13,137 bases of DNA from Candidatus Omnitrophota bacterium (GTDB lineage Bacteria; Omnitrophota; Gorgyraeia; JACOVV01), in contig JACOVV010000079.1 of NCBI GenBank assembly GCA_016177145.1, positions 1-13,137 of the forward strand, given 5' to 3'. The position numbers were made by a program, and so were the translations under genes. Of the stretch, positions 1 to 7,477 are shown piece by piece. The notes beneath the pieces are model-generated. The model was not told where the DNA came from, made no database searches, and was given only the letters and a program-made list of their open reading frames with translations. Every line of letters starts with the position of its first letter. Within the stretch, counting starts at the first letter, position 1.

Positions 1-351
1 ATCGAGGAGACCGGCGCGACCATTGACGTCGAAGACGATGGAACGGTCGCCGTTGCCAGCACTGATTCCGCCAAAGGGGAAAAAGCGATTCAAATGATCC
101 GTAATTTGACCGAAGAGGTCGAAGTGGGTAAGACCTATACCGGCAAGATCAAAAGGATCTTGAACTTTGGCGCTTTTTGCGAAATTCTCCCGGGCAAAGA
201 AGGGCTCATCCACATCTCTGAACTGGAAAACAAGCATGTCGCTAAGGTCGAGGATGTGGTCAAAGTTGGAGATGAAGTGAAGGTCAAGGTCATCCAGATT
301 GATGAATTGGGACGGGTCAATTTGAGCCGGAAACAAGTCCTGTCGCCGTAG
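1..351 (+). CDS. pnp: Polynucleotide phosphorylase, C-terminal part (end of KH domain plus S1 domain)
   Basis: This is the 3' end of a gene that begins before the window; 116 codons are visible and the frame is open from base 1. The first ~30 residues (IEETGATIDVEDDGTV, then AKGEKAIQ) match the end of the KH RNA-binding domain of polynucleotide phosphorylase. Residues ~37-112 form an S1 domain, with GKIKRILNFGAF, EGLIHISEL and a final GRVNLSRK. The enzyme degrades RNA 3' to 5' using phosphate, usually within the RNA degradosome. The catalytic RNase PH domains are outside the window. The protein ends four residues after the S1 core (VLSP), without the acidic or basic tail some family members carry. 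Its stop codon TAG lies inside a GTAGGGGC hairpin repeat. Identification is firm because KH followed by S1 at a C-terminus with these motifs is characteristic. Confidence 0.93.
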   Translation: MEETGATIDVEDDGTVAVASTDSAKGEKAIQMIRNLTEEVEVGKTYTGKIKRILNFGAFCEILPGKEGLIHISELENKHVAKVEDVVKVGDEVKVKVIQIDELGRVNLSRKQVLSP

Positions 352-371
352 GGGCGCGATTTATCGCGCCC
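347..371. repeat. GTAGGGGC hairpin repeat, copy 1 (overlaps the pnp stop codon)
   Basis: CGTAGGGGCG followed by a perfect inverted repeat: GGGCGCGA (352-359), loop TTTA, TCGCGCCC (364-371). The first ten bases are identical to copy 3 at 10091-10100, and copy 2 at 10061 shares GTAGGGGC. The TAG inside the conserved GTAGGGGC serves as the pnp stop codon. There is no T-run directly after the stem, so a terminator role is weak; a dispersed hairpin repeat is the better reading. Confidence 0.7.
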
Positions 372-373
372 GT

Positions 374-403
374 TTGCATCATCACTGCCGGTTATCCTAT
401 AAT
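374..403 (+). promoter_or_regulatory. Predicted sigma70-like promoter for panB and the tetrapyrrole genes
   Basis: A perfect -10 box TATAAT (398-403) follows a -35-like TTGCAT (374-379) with an 18-nt spacer. Transcription would start near 410, giving a leader of about 20 nt before the panB start at 430. The -10 box lies in the loop of the hairpin annotated at 386-428, so promoter and terminator overlap. No Shine-Dalgarno sequence is evident in the short leader. Prediction from consensus only. Confidence 0.5.
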
Positions 404-428
404 GTAAAGATAATCGGCATTTTGTTTT
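386..428 (+). terminator. Predicted intrinsic terminator (pnp) or panB attenuator
   Basis: TGCCGGTTATC (386-396) pairs with GATAATCGGCA (409-419) as an 11-bp stem containing one G-U pair. The loop is 12 nt (CTATAATGTAAA), and the stem is followed at once by TTTTGTTTT (420-428). This is the form of a Rho-independent terminator. It ends one base before the panB ATG. It most simply ends pnp transcription, but could also limit read-through into panB. Confidence 0.65.
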
Positions 429-429
429 C

Positions 430-1233
430 ATGATGAAAAAACCGACTGTTGACGAGATTCTAGAGAAGAAAAAACAAGGGGAGCCGATTCTGATTTTAAC
501 CGCCTACGACGCTCTCTGGGCCTCTTTGCTGACGGAGAGCGGAGTGGATATTATCTTAGTTGGGGACTCAGTCGGGATGGTTCTGCTCGGTTATGAGACG
601 ACGACATCGGTGACCATGGAGGAGATGATCCACCACGCCAAGGCGGCGAGAAGAGGGGCGCCGGGGGCGCTTCTGATCGGGGACATGCCGTTCGGGTCGT
701 ATCACCAGAGTCCTCAGGAGAGCGTGGCTAACGCTTTTCGGTTTATCCGGGAAGCGGGGTGCGACGCGGTCAAAATCGAATGGCATTCCAGAGTTGTTGA
801 GATGGTTCAGGCGATGATCGCCGCCGGCATTTCCGTGATGGGGCATGTTGGCCTCACACCGCAGACCGCTTCCCAATTAGGGGGCTATAAAGTCCAGGGG
901 AAAGATCCCCAAAGGGCCAAGGAGATTCTGGAAGGAGCGGTTGCTTTGGAAAAAGCGGGTTGTTTCTCCGTGGTTCTGGAGTGCATCCCGGATTCCCTGG
1001 CCTCAGAGATCACAAAGAAATTAAATATTCCGACCGTCGGGATCGGCGCGGGTGTTCATTGTGACGGACAGGTCCTGGTGACTCAGGATTTATTGGGACT
1101 TTTTAATCGTTTTACCCCAAAATTTGTCAAGCGCTATGCCGATTTGCGTGAAGAAGCGGTGAAAGCGATCCGGCAATTTACCCAAGAGGTCAAAGAGAAA
1201 AAATTTCCTTCCATGGAGCAGACATTCCAATGA
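430..1233 (+). CDS. panB: 3-methyl-2-oxobutanoate (ketopantoate) hydroxymethyltransferase
   Basis: PanB transfers a hydroxymethyl group from 5,10-methylenetetrahydrofolate to 2-oxoisovalerate, making ketopantoate, the first committed step of pantothenate and CoA synthesis, in the cytoplasm. The 267-aa length is normal. Family motifs are intact: LTAYDALWA (23-31), VGDSVGMVLLGY (44-55), GDMPFGSY (84-91), KIEW (115-118), GHVGLTPQ (138-145), GGYKVQGK (151-158), LECIP (183-187) and IGAGVHCDGQVLVTQDLLG near 205-223. Asp46, Asp85 and Glu117 match the magnesium ligands, and Glu184 the catalytic glutamate. Two adjacent ATGs (430 and 433) could start it; neither has a clear ribosome-binding site. The stop overlaps the next start by four bases (ATGA), so it is translationally coupled to the siroheme gene. 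No other pan gene is in the window. Confidence 0.97.
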   Translation: MMKKPTVDEILEKKKQGEPILILTAYDALWASLLTESGVDIILVGDSVGMVLLGYETTTSVTMEEMIHHAKAARRGAPGALLIGDMPFGSYHQSPQESVANAFRFIREAGCDAVKIEWHSRVVEMVQAMIAAGISVMGHVGLTPQTASQLGGYKVQGKDPQRAKEILEGAVALEKAGCFSVVLECIPDSLASEITKKLNIPTVGIGAGVHCDGQVLVTQDLLGLFNRFTPKFVKRYADLREEAVKAIRQFTQEVKEKKFPSMEQTFQ

Positions 1234-1805
1234 GTTTCAACTATCCGGTTTTTTTAAGCGTTGAAAAGAAAAAATGTGTCGTGATCGGCGGGGGAAATGT
1301 CGCCACGCGGAAAATTGCCGCGCTTCTCGCGTGCGGCGCCGAGGTGACGGTGGCCGCTAAAAAGGTAACTCAAAAAATACGCCGGTGGAGCGCCAAGAAG
1401 AAGATTCAATGCTTTATCCGGGAGTTCCGCCCTTCGGATCTCAAAGGGGCGTGGCTCGTCATCGCCGCGACCAACGATCCGGAGCTCAATGAGAAAATCT
1501 TCAAGGAATCCCAAAAGCGCCGTCAGTGGGTCAATGTGGTGGACAAACCGCCTCTGTGCCAGTTGATCTATCCTTCCGTCATCCGCAAAGGGGCGTTGAC
1601 GATGGCGATTTCCACTAACGGTGCCAGTCCCGCCATGGCCAAAGCGATCCGGAAAGATTTAGAGAAAAACTTTATTCCCAAATACGAACAGCCGCTTAAA
1701 AAAATCGCGCGGCAGCGCAGGCAAGTGCTTAAAACCGTCGGCAGTGTCGAGAAACGCCGCCAGATCCTGAACCAGCTGGCTCAAGGGTTACTGAAAGGAA
1801 TCTAA
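1230..1805 (+). CDS. Precorrin-2 dehydrogenase / sirohydrochlorin ferrochelatase-type protein (siroheme synthase N-domain)
   Basis: A 191-aa member of the CysG N-domain / Met8p / SirC family, which oxidises precorrin-2 to sirohydrochlorin with NAD and in some members also inserts iron to give siroheme. The N-terminus reads YPVFLSVEKKKCVVIGGGNVATRKIAALLACGAEVTV as a Rossmann fold, with GGGNVATRK at 20-28 as the NAD-binding signature. IAATNDPELN (78-87) and NVVDKPPLCQ (102-111) are typical; Asp105 matches the catalytic aspartate of CysG/Met8p. A family-typical segment follows (MAISTNGASPAMAKAIRKDLE). The methyltransferase half of CysG is absent here but present at 8540-10051. The start overlaps panB by four bases and the stop abuts the next gene. 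Whether it chelates iron as well as dehydrogenates cannot be told from sequence. Confidence 0.9.
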   Translation: MSFNYPVFLSVEKKKCVVIGGGNVATRKIAALLACGAEVTVAAKKVTQKIRRWSAKKKIQCFIREFRPSDLKGAWLVIAATNDPELNEKIFKESQKRRQWVNVVDKPPLCQLIYPSVIRKGALTMAISTNGASPAMAKAIRKDLEKNFIPKYEQPLKKIARQRRQVLKTVGSVEKRRQILNQLAQGLLKGI

Positions 1806-2258
1806 GTGAACCCGTTCCTGAAAATCCATATTCTCTTCTCCTCGCTCAGTTATCTGGCGTTTGTCCTGGCTTTCGTTTCAGGGGGCGTTTTTTTATGGAT
1901 GGAGAGCCGGTTAAAGCGCAAACATCTTCCCCCGATGGGGCCTTTCGGCTGGTCGCTGGAATCAGTGGATCAGTTTAACGCGCGCTCTCTCGCCGTCGGG
2001 TTTATCCTGCTGACGCTCGGGATTTTGAGCGGGATTTTAGCGACTCACCAACGTTTCGGGAAACTTTTCGTCGGAGACCCCTCGGAGGTTTGGACGATCA
2101 CGAGCTGGCTAATTTACGCCGCGATTGTCGCCGTCAGAGGGACCTGCACCCTCCGCGGCCGGAAAGTGATGCTGCTCGCGATACTGGCGTTCGGGATGTT
2201 TGTCTTTACACTCATCGGAGTCGGTTCATTTTTTAAAGGGATTCACTCGTTATTCTAA
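1806..2258 (+). CDS. Half-size HemX/CcsA-like cytochrome c assembly family membrane protein
   Basis: A 150-aa hydrophobic protein with four likely membrane helices (about 10-31, 61-80, 97-111 and 121-143). It resembles the C-terminal half of HemX/CcsA proteins: KIHILFSSLSYLAF near the start, SLESVDQF (51-58), GFILLTLGILSG (65-76), GDPSEVWTITSWLIYA (90-105) and GVGSFFKGIHS near the end. His8 and His147 match conserved, probably haem-related histidines of the family. The aromatic WG-x-YWSWD part of the WWD motif is replaced by FGKLFVGD, as expected of a HemX-type rather than a cytochrome c synthetase. HemX is usually about 270 aa with eight helices, so this one is roughly half-size. The start is GTG directly after the previous stop; the stop shares a base with the hemA start (TAATG). 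HemX genes next to hemA are common; in Bacillus the product lowers HemA levels. Confidence 0.75.
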   Translation: MNPFLKIHILFSSLSYLAFVLAFVSGGVFLWMESRLKRKHLPPMGPFGWSLESVDQFNARSLAVGFILLTLGILSGILATHQRFGKLFVGDPSEVWTITSWLIYAAIVAVRGTCTLRGRKVMLLAILAFGMFVFTLIGVGSFFKGIHSLF

Positions 2259-3289
2259 TGAAACTCATCACAGTCGGCATCAACCATCAGACGGCGGAAG
2301 TGGAGGAGAGAGAAAAGATCTTTCTCCCGAGCAAAGATTTGGAATCGGCTTTGAAAGATCTGGCTAAAACCCCGCCGGTTCGGGAAGGGGTCATCCTTTC
2401 CACCTGCAACCGCGTTGAAATCTACGGGCTGGTGGATAACATTGACGCCGGTGAAGAACAGCTCAAGCGTTTCCTCTGCCGCAATGCCCCCGGGCAGATG
2501 GAGCGGATGGACGGCAAATGGTACACCCATGTGGATCATGGGAGCGTCGCGCATTTATTCAAGGTCGCTTCAGGGCTTGATTCGATGGTTTTGGGGGAGA
2601 GCGAGATTCTGGGGCAGGTCAAAAACGCCTACCAGGAAGCGGTCAAGGCGCAAACCACCGGCAAAGTGATGCACGCGCTCTTTCAGAAATCGTTTCAGGC
2701 GGCGAAGTTTGTCCGTGAACAGACCGGTATCGGCCGGGGGCTGGTGTCGGTCAGCTCCGTGGCGGTGAGTTTGGCAAAGCGGATTCTCGGCAGTTTAAAC
2801 GGCCGCCGCATCATGGTGATCGGCGCCGGTGAGATGAGTTCGCTGACATTAAAATCTCTAAAAGAGAACGGCGTTTCGACGATGATTGTCTCCAACCGGA
2901 ATTACGACAAAGCGGTCGAATTGGCGCGGCAATTCGACGCGAAAGCGATCAGCTTTGACGAGTTCCCCTCGGCCATGCGCCAGACCGATATCGTGATCAG
3001 CTCCACCGCGGCCCCCCATTTTATCATTACCCGCGAACAGGTGGTCCATTTGATGAAAGAGAGAAAACAACGGCCGTTGTTCCTGCTGGATATCGCGGTC
3101 CCTCGTGACGTGTACCCTGAGGTCAACGACGTGGACAACGTCTATTTATACAACATTGACGATCTTCAGGGGATCGTCAAGGAAAACCTCGATTACCGCC
3201 ACAGCCAGTTGTCGCTGTGCCATTCTTTGATCCAGCAAAAATCGGAAAGGTTCATGTCATGGTTTCATCAGATTCGCTCATCACCATAG
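2258..3289 (+). CDS. hemA: Glutamyl-tRNA reductase lacking the C-terminal dimerisation domain
   Basis: HemA reduces the glutamyl group of Glu-tRNA(Glu) to glutamate-1-semialdehyde with NADPH, the entry to the C5 tetrapyrrole pathway. The catalytic domain is intact: VGINHQTAEVEERE (6-19), then STCNRVEIY (48-56) with nucleophile Cys50. A family core GLDSMVLGESEILGQVKNAY follows, then an NADPH-binding fold with IMVIGAGEMS. LLDIAVPRDV and YNIDDLQ are also typical. At 343 aa it is shorter than the usual ~420. It ends at FMSWFHQIRSSP, just where the spinal helix normally leads to PTI-x-x-LR and the dimerisation domain. hemC begins 31 bases before this stop and its frame is clearly real, so the missing domain is not hidden by a simple frameshift. 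It overlaps the HemX-like gene by one base. Confidence 0.95.
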   Translation: MKLITVGINHQTAEVEEREKIFLPSKDLESALKDLAKTPPVREGVILSTCNRVEIYGLVDNIDAGEEQLKRFLCRNAPGQMERMDGKWYTHVDHGSVAHLFKVASGLDSMVLGESEILGQVKNAYQEAVKAQTTGKVMHALFQKSFQAAKFVREQTGIGRGLVSVSSVAVSLAKRILGSLNGRRIMVIGAGEMSSLTLKSLKENGVSTMIVSNRNYDKAVELARQFDAKAISFDEFPSAMRQTDIVISSTAAPHFIITREQVVHLMKERKQRPLFLLDIAVPRDVYPEVNDVDNVYLYNIDDLQGIVKENLDYRHSQLSLCHSLIQQKSERFMSWFHQIRSSP

Positions 3290-4206
3290 GAACGCGCGCC
3301 AGCCGCCTGGCATTGGCGCAGGCGAAAATAGCGGTGGATTCGCTCCAAAAACAGTGGCCGAAACTGCAATTCCAGATCGAAACGATCAGCAGTATCGGCG
3401 ATCTGGACCCGGAGGCCGACTTTAAGGAACTTTCCGATAAACAGGGAAAAGGGATTTTTACCAAAGCGCTCGACGACGCCCTCCTGGATCGAAAAATTGA
3501 CGTCGCAATCCATAGTTTGAAGGATTTACCGATCGAAATGACCGACGGCTTGTCCATAGAGGCGGTCCTTGAGCGGGAAGACCCGCGGGATTGCTGGATT
3601 TCCAAAGATAAAGTTTCTTTCGACCAGGCCCGGCAAGGGGCGGTAGTCGGCACCAGCAGTGTCCGCCGCGCCGCGCAATTAAAATATCAGAGACCGGATT
3701 TACAAATCGTTCCTTTGAGAGGAAACGTGGATACCCGAATCCGAAAGCTCAGGGAAGGAAACGGCAAGGAATCTCTGGATGCCGTGGTAATGGCGTTGGC
3801 CGGAGTCCGGCGCGCGGGGCTGGAGAAAGAAGTCACCGAAATTTTTTCTCACCGCCAGATGCTCCCCGCGGTCGGGCAGGGGGCGATCGCGTTAGTGATC
3901 CGGATGAACGATGAGTCCACTCAAGGGATCATTCGCGAAGTGGATCATCCGGAGAGTCATTCCGAGGTTGAGGTAGAGCGAGCTCTATTGGAGAAGCTGG
4001 GGGGTGGGTGTCATGTCCCAATCGCCGGAGCGGCCCAACTGGATCAGCAGGGGGCTGTCGTCACTTTGGAAGGGGGAGTTTTTTCTCCCGACGGCAAACA
4101 CTCTTTGCGCGCGAAACTGACCGCCCCCAAAGTGGAAGGAAAACCGATGGCGGCGCGGTTGGCGCAGATGCTTTTGTGGCAGGGGGGTAACAAGCTCTTA
4201 GGATAA
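3259..4206 (+). CDS. hemC: Hydroxymethylbilane synthase (porphobilinogen deaminase)
   Basis: HemC joins four porphobilinogens into hydroxymethylbilane on a covalently bound dipyrromethane cofactor. ITIGTRASRLALAQ (8-21), then GKGIFTKALDDALL (63-76) and DVAIHSLKDLP (81-91) with catalytic Asp89 are present. GTSSVRRAAQL (131-141), LRGNVDTR (153-160), LPAVGQGA (202-209) and LGGGCHVPIA (247-256), with cofactor-anchoring Cys251, complete the set. I start it at the ATG at 3259, giving 315 aa, because GGAAAGG at 3244-3250 lies eight bases upstream and the protein then begins like its relatives. The frame stays open back to 3217, but those 14 residues do not resemble the family. The start overlaps the 3' end of hemA by 31 bases. 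The usual next gene, hemD, is displaced by 4.3 kb of inserted sequence. Confidence 0.95.
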   Translation: MVSSDSLITIGTRASRLALAQAKIAVDSLQKQWPKLQFQIETISSIGDLDPEADFKELSDKQGKGIFTKALDDALLDRKIDVAIHSLKDLPIEMTDGLSIEAVLEREDPRDCWISKDKVSFDQARQGAVVGTSSVRRAAQLKYQRPDLQIVPLRGNVDTRIRKLREGNGKESLDAVVMALAGVRRAGLEKEVTEIFSHRQMLPAVGQGAIALVIRMNDESTQGIIREVDHPESHSEVEVERALLEKLGGGCHVPIAGAAQLDQQGAVVTLEGGVFSPDGKHSLRAKLTAPKVEGKPMAARLAQMLLWQGGNKLLG

Positions 4207-4224
4207 ACTGCGAAAGAGGACATT

Positions 4225-7200
4225 ATGTCGAGTGTAACAAAATACATATCAGTAATTTTAATGTGTTTAATATCCCTTGGACAGACAGGTTATGTGGGAG
4301 AAAGAGTTGTTCTTTCTCCACAGGGGCTTTTGGGTAAGACAATACCTAAAGAAGCAGCAACTCGGGTGAGAATAGTAGTGGCTGATGATTCCACGGGAGC
4401 GCTGAACGTTGCTTTGGGGATGATGAAAACTTCCGGAGAGAATGCGATGGTACTCTACGATCCTGAGGCGCTGACAACTATAAGAGATCACGCTATTGTC
4501 ATTGATTCCAAGGCTGGCACTTTCTCGGAAAATGAAGCACAGGAACATAATCATGCTATTCGCGAGACATTAAGTAGGTCAGGAAAGCTTCCAGACATTA
4601 AAATTGATTATGCGCTTCGTAACTTGAGAAATGCTCTTAGTGGGTTTTACGGCGGATTCGATTACGACCTCATGTTTTTTGTCCCGGCAATGCCCCGTCT
4701 TGGGACTAAGACTGAACAAGGCACACACTTCATTTTAGAGGATAAACAATGGGTAGAGGTGCATCAAACGGACAAGGCGCAGCAATCTCGTCGGAAGATT
4801 ACGACATCGAATTTGCGTGAGTTTATTCGTCTTGAGCTAGGTGTGCCTGAAGAACAGATTCTGCTAGTTCCTTTCGCTGTTGTTTCAGAAGGCCCACAGG
4901 CTATTAGCGCGTTTATTGAAAATCAGAACCTACCAAAAGGAACGGTGGTGATTCCTGATATTTTAAATAATGACCATCTTGGTTTTGTGGCTCAAGCTGT
5001 CCATCAAATGGAGGATGGAACTCTTGGTAAGAAACGCGAGATTCTTCGTGTCGGAGCTTCGGATTTTCTGCGTGCTCTTATGGTTCCAGACCCCGATCAT
5101 ACGCCAAGGTTGGAGTTGCCTTTTGCTCCGCTCCAAAGAAAAGGTTCCTCTTTAGCGCTGATTGGAACGACCAATCCAATGACGACTCAACAGATTGAAA
5201 TTGCTCGCGAAAAAATTGGCAGTAATCTTTTGATTTTGGAATTGAATGTAGGTTCTGTTTTTAGAGGCGGTGTGGAATTAAAGAAAGAGGTCTCTCGTCT
5301 TCGTAGAGAGATGATTAAAGCACTAAAGATGAACCGCCCGATGATCCTTCAAACAGAGCGAAAACAAAGAGAAGTATCCCAGGATCAGGCGCATGCAATT
5401 GCCCAGGCATTAAGTGAGGTTGTTCGCCAGCGTGAGATCCTTTCGAAGATTACGGCGTTCTTCGTTTCAGGCGGGGAGACACTAGGGGCGTTGAGTGAAA
5501 TCACCTCTGCGTCTGGGGTGGAAATAGCAGGGGAATTTTCCGAGCGGATTCCTTGGGGTACTTTCTACGGCGGCGAAGCAGATGGGATTCCTGTGATAAG
5601 TAAACAAGGGGGACATGATTTGGATCCGGACATCTTGCACCGATTTTTTAAGGCAGCGCAGACTCCTAACAAAAAAACATTTTCCTACAGGGACGTCATA
5701 AGGCAGTGGGAATGGATAAGAAATCATGAGGGTTATATTTATGATACCGTCGTCGTTGGAGGTGGAGCTGCTGGCGCAGGAGTTATTCGTGACTTGGCAA
5801 CACGGGGCAATGTGAGTGCGGTTCTTGTGGAGCGTGATGATTTTGCGGCAGGCGCTTCAAGCAAATCAGGAAAAGCAATCCATCCAGGTGTCTGGTATTT
5901 GAGAATGGCTTGGCATCACTTATTACTTTCCTTGAAGCTGAGGAATGACCCAGAATTGCAACTCTCCTTTTGGGAGAACATGAGCGCCTTCTGGGATAAT
6001 CTTCAGTTGGTTTGGGGAGGGACTCGGGAACGGAAACTCCTCGTTGAAACGACAAATGGCACGGTAGAGCCCCTTCCTCACTTAGCTCTGGTGTATCAGG
6101 ATAGTCCCGATAAGAAATGGGAAGTGTTTTTAGGGCTAAGAATCTATGAGATCTTTTCATGGTTTCATCGAGGGAAATACGGCAAAATGAAAATTTACCA
6201 TAACGCTGAACAAGTGAAGAAAGAATTGCCTTTTGTCGGAGAAAAAGGATTAGTAGGCGCTGTTCGATATTGGGACGCTAAAACGAATAATGACAAGGCG
6301 CTTGTCTTGAGGACGATTCGTGACGCCTGTTATCGGAGCACTGATGAATATCCCATTTTTGCGCTCCATCATTTTGATTTCAGGCACTATCAGTGGAGGG
6401 AACCAGCCGATGGTGGAAAGGGATATTTTGAAATTACTTTATTGGATCGGTCTTCAAAAGAAGAGATAGTGATCAAGGCGCGAACAATTACGAATGCAGC
6501 AGGAGCTTGGATTGACGAGGTACACAGAAAAACAGATGAGCCTGTAGAAAAGGATCTGGTAAAGTTTGGCGGAGGATCACAAGTCGAAGCCACCAATGCC
6601 TTCATCAACGAACAACTGAGTCAAGATAAAAACAACGCTTTCCGAACTGCTCTAGCGCCTCTTCGTAAAGAACGGCGGTATTTTTTTAGGTGGTACCATG
6701 AGAACGGAGTTTGGTTTGTTCGGATGGGAAGCACAGATCGCAAAGACAAGAGACCCGGCGATATCAGACCTACCGAAGATGAGGTCAGAGAGTTAGTCAC
6801 GGCGTATAATAAAACGGTTTCGGATCCACGCTGGCAGATTTCAGAAAAAGACATTTATCACGCAGATAGCGGGATTCGTCCCCTGGTAAAACCCAAAGAG
6901 GAAGGTATCGGTCTGGGGAATCTTTCTCGTGCTTTTAAAATTATAGAGACCCAGCAGGGAGAAGGGAAAGTTTTTCACATGCTAGGTGTGAAACTGACCG
7001 AGATGAGATGGGCAGGATATGAACTTGGAAACCGGCTTAGCAGGGAATTAAGAAGGGAAAAGCCTGCTAGGAGGATTGGAAAATCTAGGACGAATAGAAC
7101 TCCATTCTTGAGAGTTGAAGGAGAAGAATCTTACAGGATAAATTACGAAAACTACAACAAAGACAATGATGAATATTTGCGGAGAAGAATTAAATATCTA

Positions 7201-7476
7201 GTGAACTATGAAATGTTGGCTCATTTTGCCGATTACATGTTTCATTATGGAGGACTCCGCGACTCCATGCGTTTTGACGAAAAAGGGAAACCCGGGCTTA
7301 ATGTTGAGAAGATGAGATTCCTTCACGGTGTCCTTGGCGATCTATTGAATTGGAATCTCTATGAAAGGGAAGAGGAATGGCAGAAGTTTTGGTCTTCCTA
7401 TGAACGGAATATGGCCGCTGTGAAAGCGTTAGCAGCAGACGAACCCGTCTTCTCTTTAACAGAAGAGTTTTTATAG
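4225..7476 (+). CDS. Fusion protein: export-like leader, DUF1537/four-carbon acid-sugar kinase-like domain, GlpD-like FAD-dependent dehydrogenase
   Basis: A 1083-aa two-enzyme fusion. Residues 7-19 are hydrophobic (YISVILMCLISLG), followed by R27, LSPQG (30-34) and PKE (41-43). Residues ~47-485 resemble the DUF1537 kinases: ADDSTGA (53-59), KIDYALRN (126-133), PAMPRLGTKTEQG (154-166), SGGET (415-419) and SKQGG (459-463). Two positions are divergent: the usual DS-x-LRG reads DYALRN and the usual GR after PAFP reads GT. Residues ~503-1080 resemble GlpD: YDTVVVGGGAAGAG (506-519), ASSKSGKAIHPGVWYL, NAAGAW (757-762), GSTDRKDKRPGDIRPTEDEV, GIRPL (883-887), and a helical C-terminal region. GlpD enzymes oxidise sn-glycerol-3-phosphate at the membrane and reduce quinone. 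A good ribosome site (AGAGGA, 4215-4220) precedes the ATG, 18 bases after hemC. Domain identities are fairly firm; kinase activity and substrate are unknown. Confidence 0.8.
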   Translation: MSSVTKYISVILMCLISLGQTGYVGERVVLSPQGLLGKTIPKEAATRVRIVVADDSTGALNVALGMMKTSGENAMVLYDPEALTTIRDHAIVIDSKAGTFSENEAQEHNHAIRETLSRSGKLPDIKIDYALRNLRNALSGFYGGFDYDLMFFVPAMPRLGTKTEQGTHFILEDKQWVEVHQTDKAQQSRRKITTSNLREFIRLELGVPEEQILLVPFAVVSEGPQAISAFIENQNLPKGTVVIPDILNNDHLGFVAQAVHQMEDGTLGKKREILRVGASDFLRALMVPDPDHTPRLELPFAPLQRKGSSLALIGTTNPMTTQQIEIAREKIGSNLLILELNVGSVFRGGVELKKEVSRLRREMIKALKMNRPMILQTERKQREVSQDQAHAIAQALSEVVRQREILSKITAFFVSGGETLGALSEITSASGVEIAGEFSERIPWGTFYGGEADGIPVISKQGGHDLDPDILHRFFKAAQTPNKKTFSYRDVIRQWEWIRNHEGYIYDTVVVGGGAAGAGVIRDLATRGNVSAVLVERDDFAAGASSKSGKAIHPGVWYLRMAWHHLLLSLKLRNDPELQLSFWENMSAFWDNLQLVWGGTRERKLLVETTNGTVEPLPHLALVYQDSPDKKWEVFLGLRIYEIFSWFHRGKYGKMKIYHNAEQVKKELPFVGEKGLVGAVRYWDAKTNNDKALVLRTIRDACYRSTDEYPIFALHHFDFRHYQWREPADGGKGYFEITLLDRSSKEEIVIKARTITNAAGAWIDEVHRKTDEPVEKDLVKFGGGSQVEATNAFINEQLSQDKNNAFRTALAPLRKERRYFFRWYHENGVWFVRMGSTDRKDKRPGDIRPTEDEVRELVTAYNKTVSDPRWQISEKDIYHADSGIRPLVKPKEEGIGLGNLSRAFKIIETQQGEGKVFHMLGVKLTEMRWAGYELGNRLSRELRREKPARRIGKSRTNRTPFLRVEGEESYRINYENYNKDNDEYLRRRIKYLVNYEMLAHFADYMFHYGGLRDSMRFDEKGKPGLNVEKMRFLHGVLGDLLNWNLYEREEEWQKFWSSYERNMAAVKALAADEPVFSLTEEFL

Positions 7477-7477
7477 G

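Noticed and set aside
352..371. Intrinsic terminator directly after pnp
   Set aside because: The hairpin is strong but no T-run follows. The hairpin at 386-419 with TTTTGTTTT is the better terminator.
568..876. Reverse-strand open frames inside panB, hemA, hemC and the insert genes
   Set aside because: They lie opposite well-identified genes and show no recognisable protein features.
3217..3258. Longer hemC start at 3217
   Set aside because: The extra 14 residues do not look like HemC, and the ATG at 3259 has GGAAAGG at a good distance.
3259..3320. Frameshift hiding the HemA dimerisation domain
   Set aside because: The only open frame after the HemA stop is clearly HemC from its first residues, so no domain remnant is encoded there.
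4225..4290. Lipoprotein signal in the fusion protein (Cys14)
   Set aside because: ILMC does not fit a lipobox (no small residues at -1 and -2), and the cysteine lies mid-helix.
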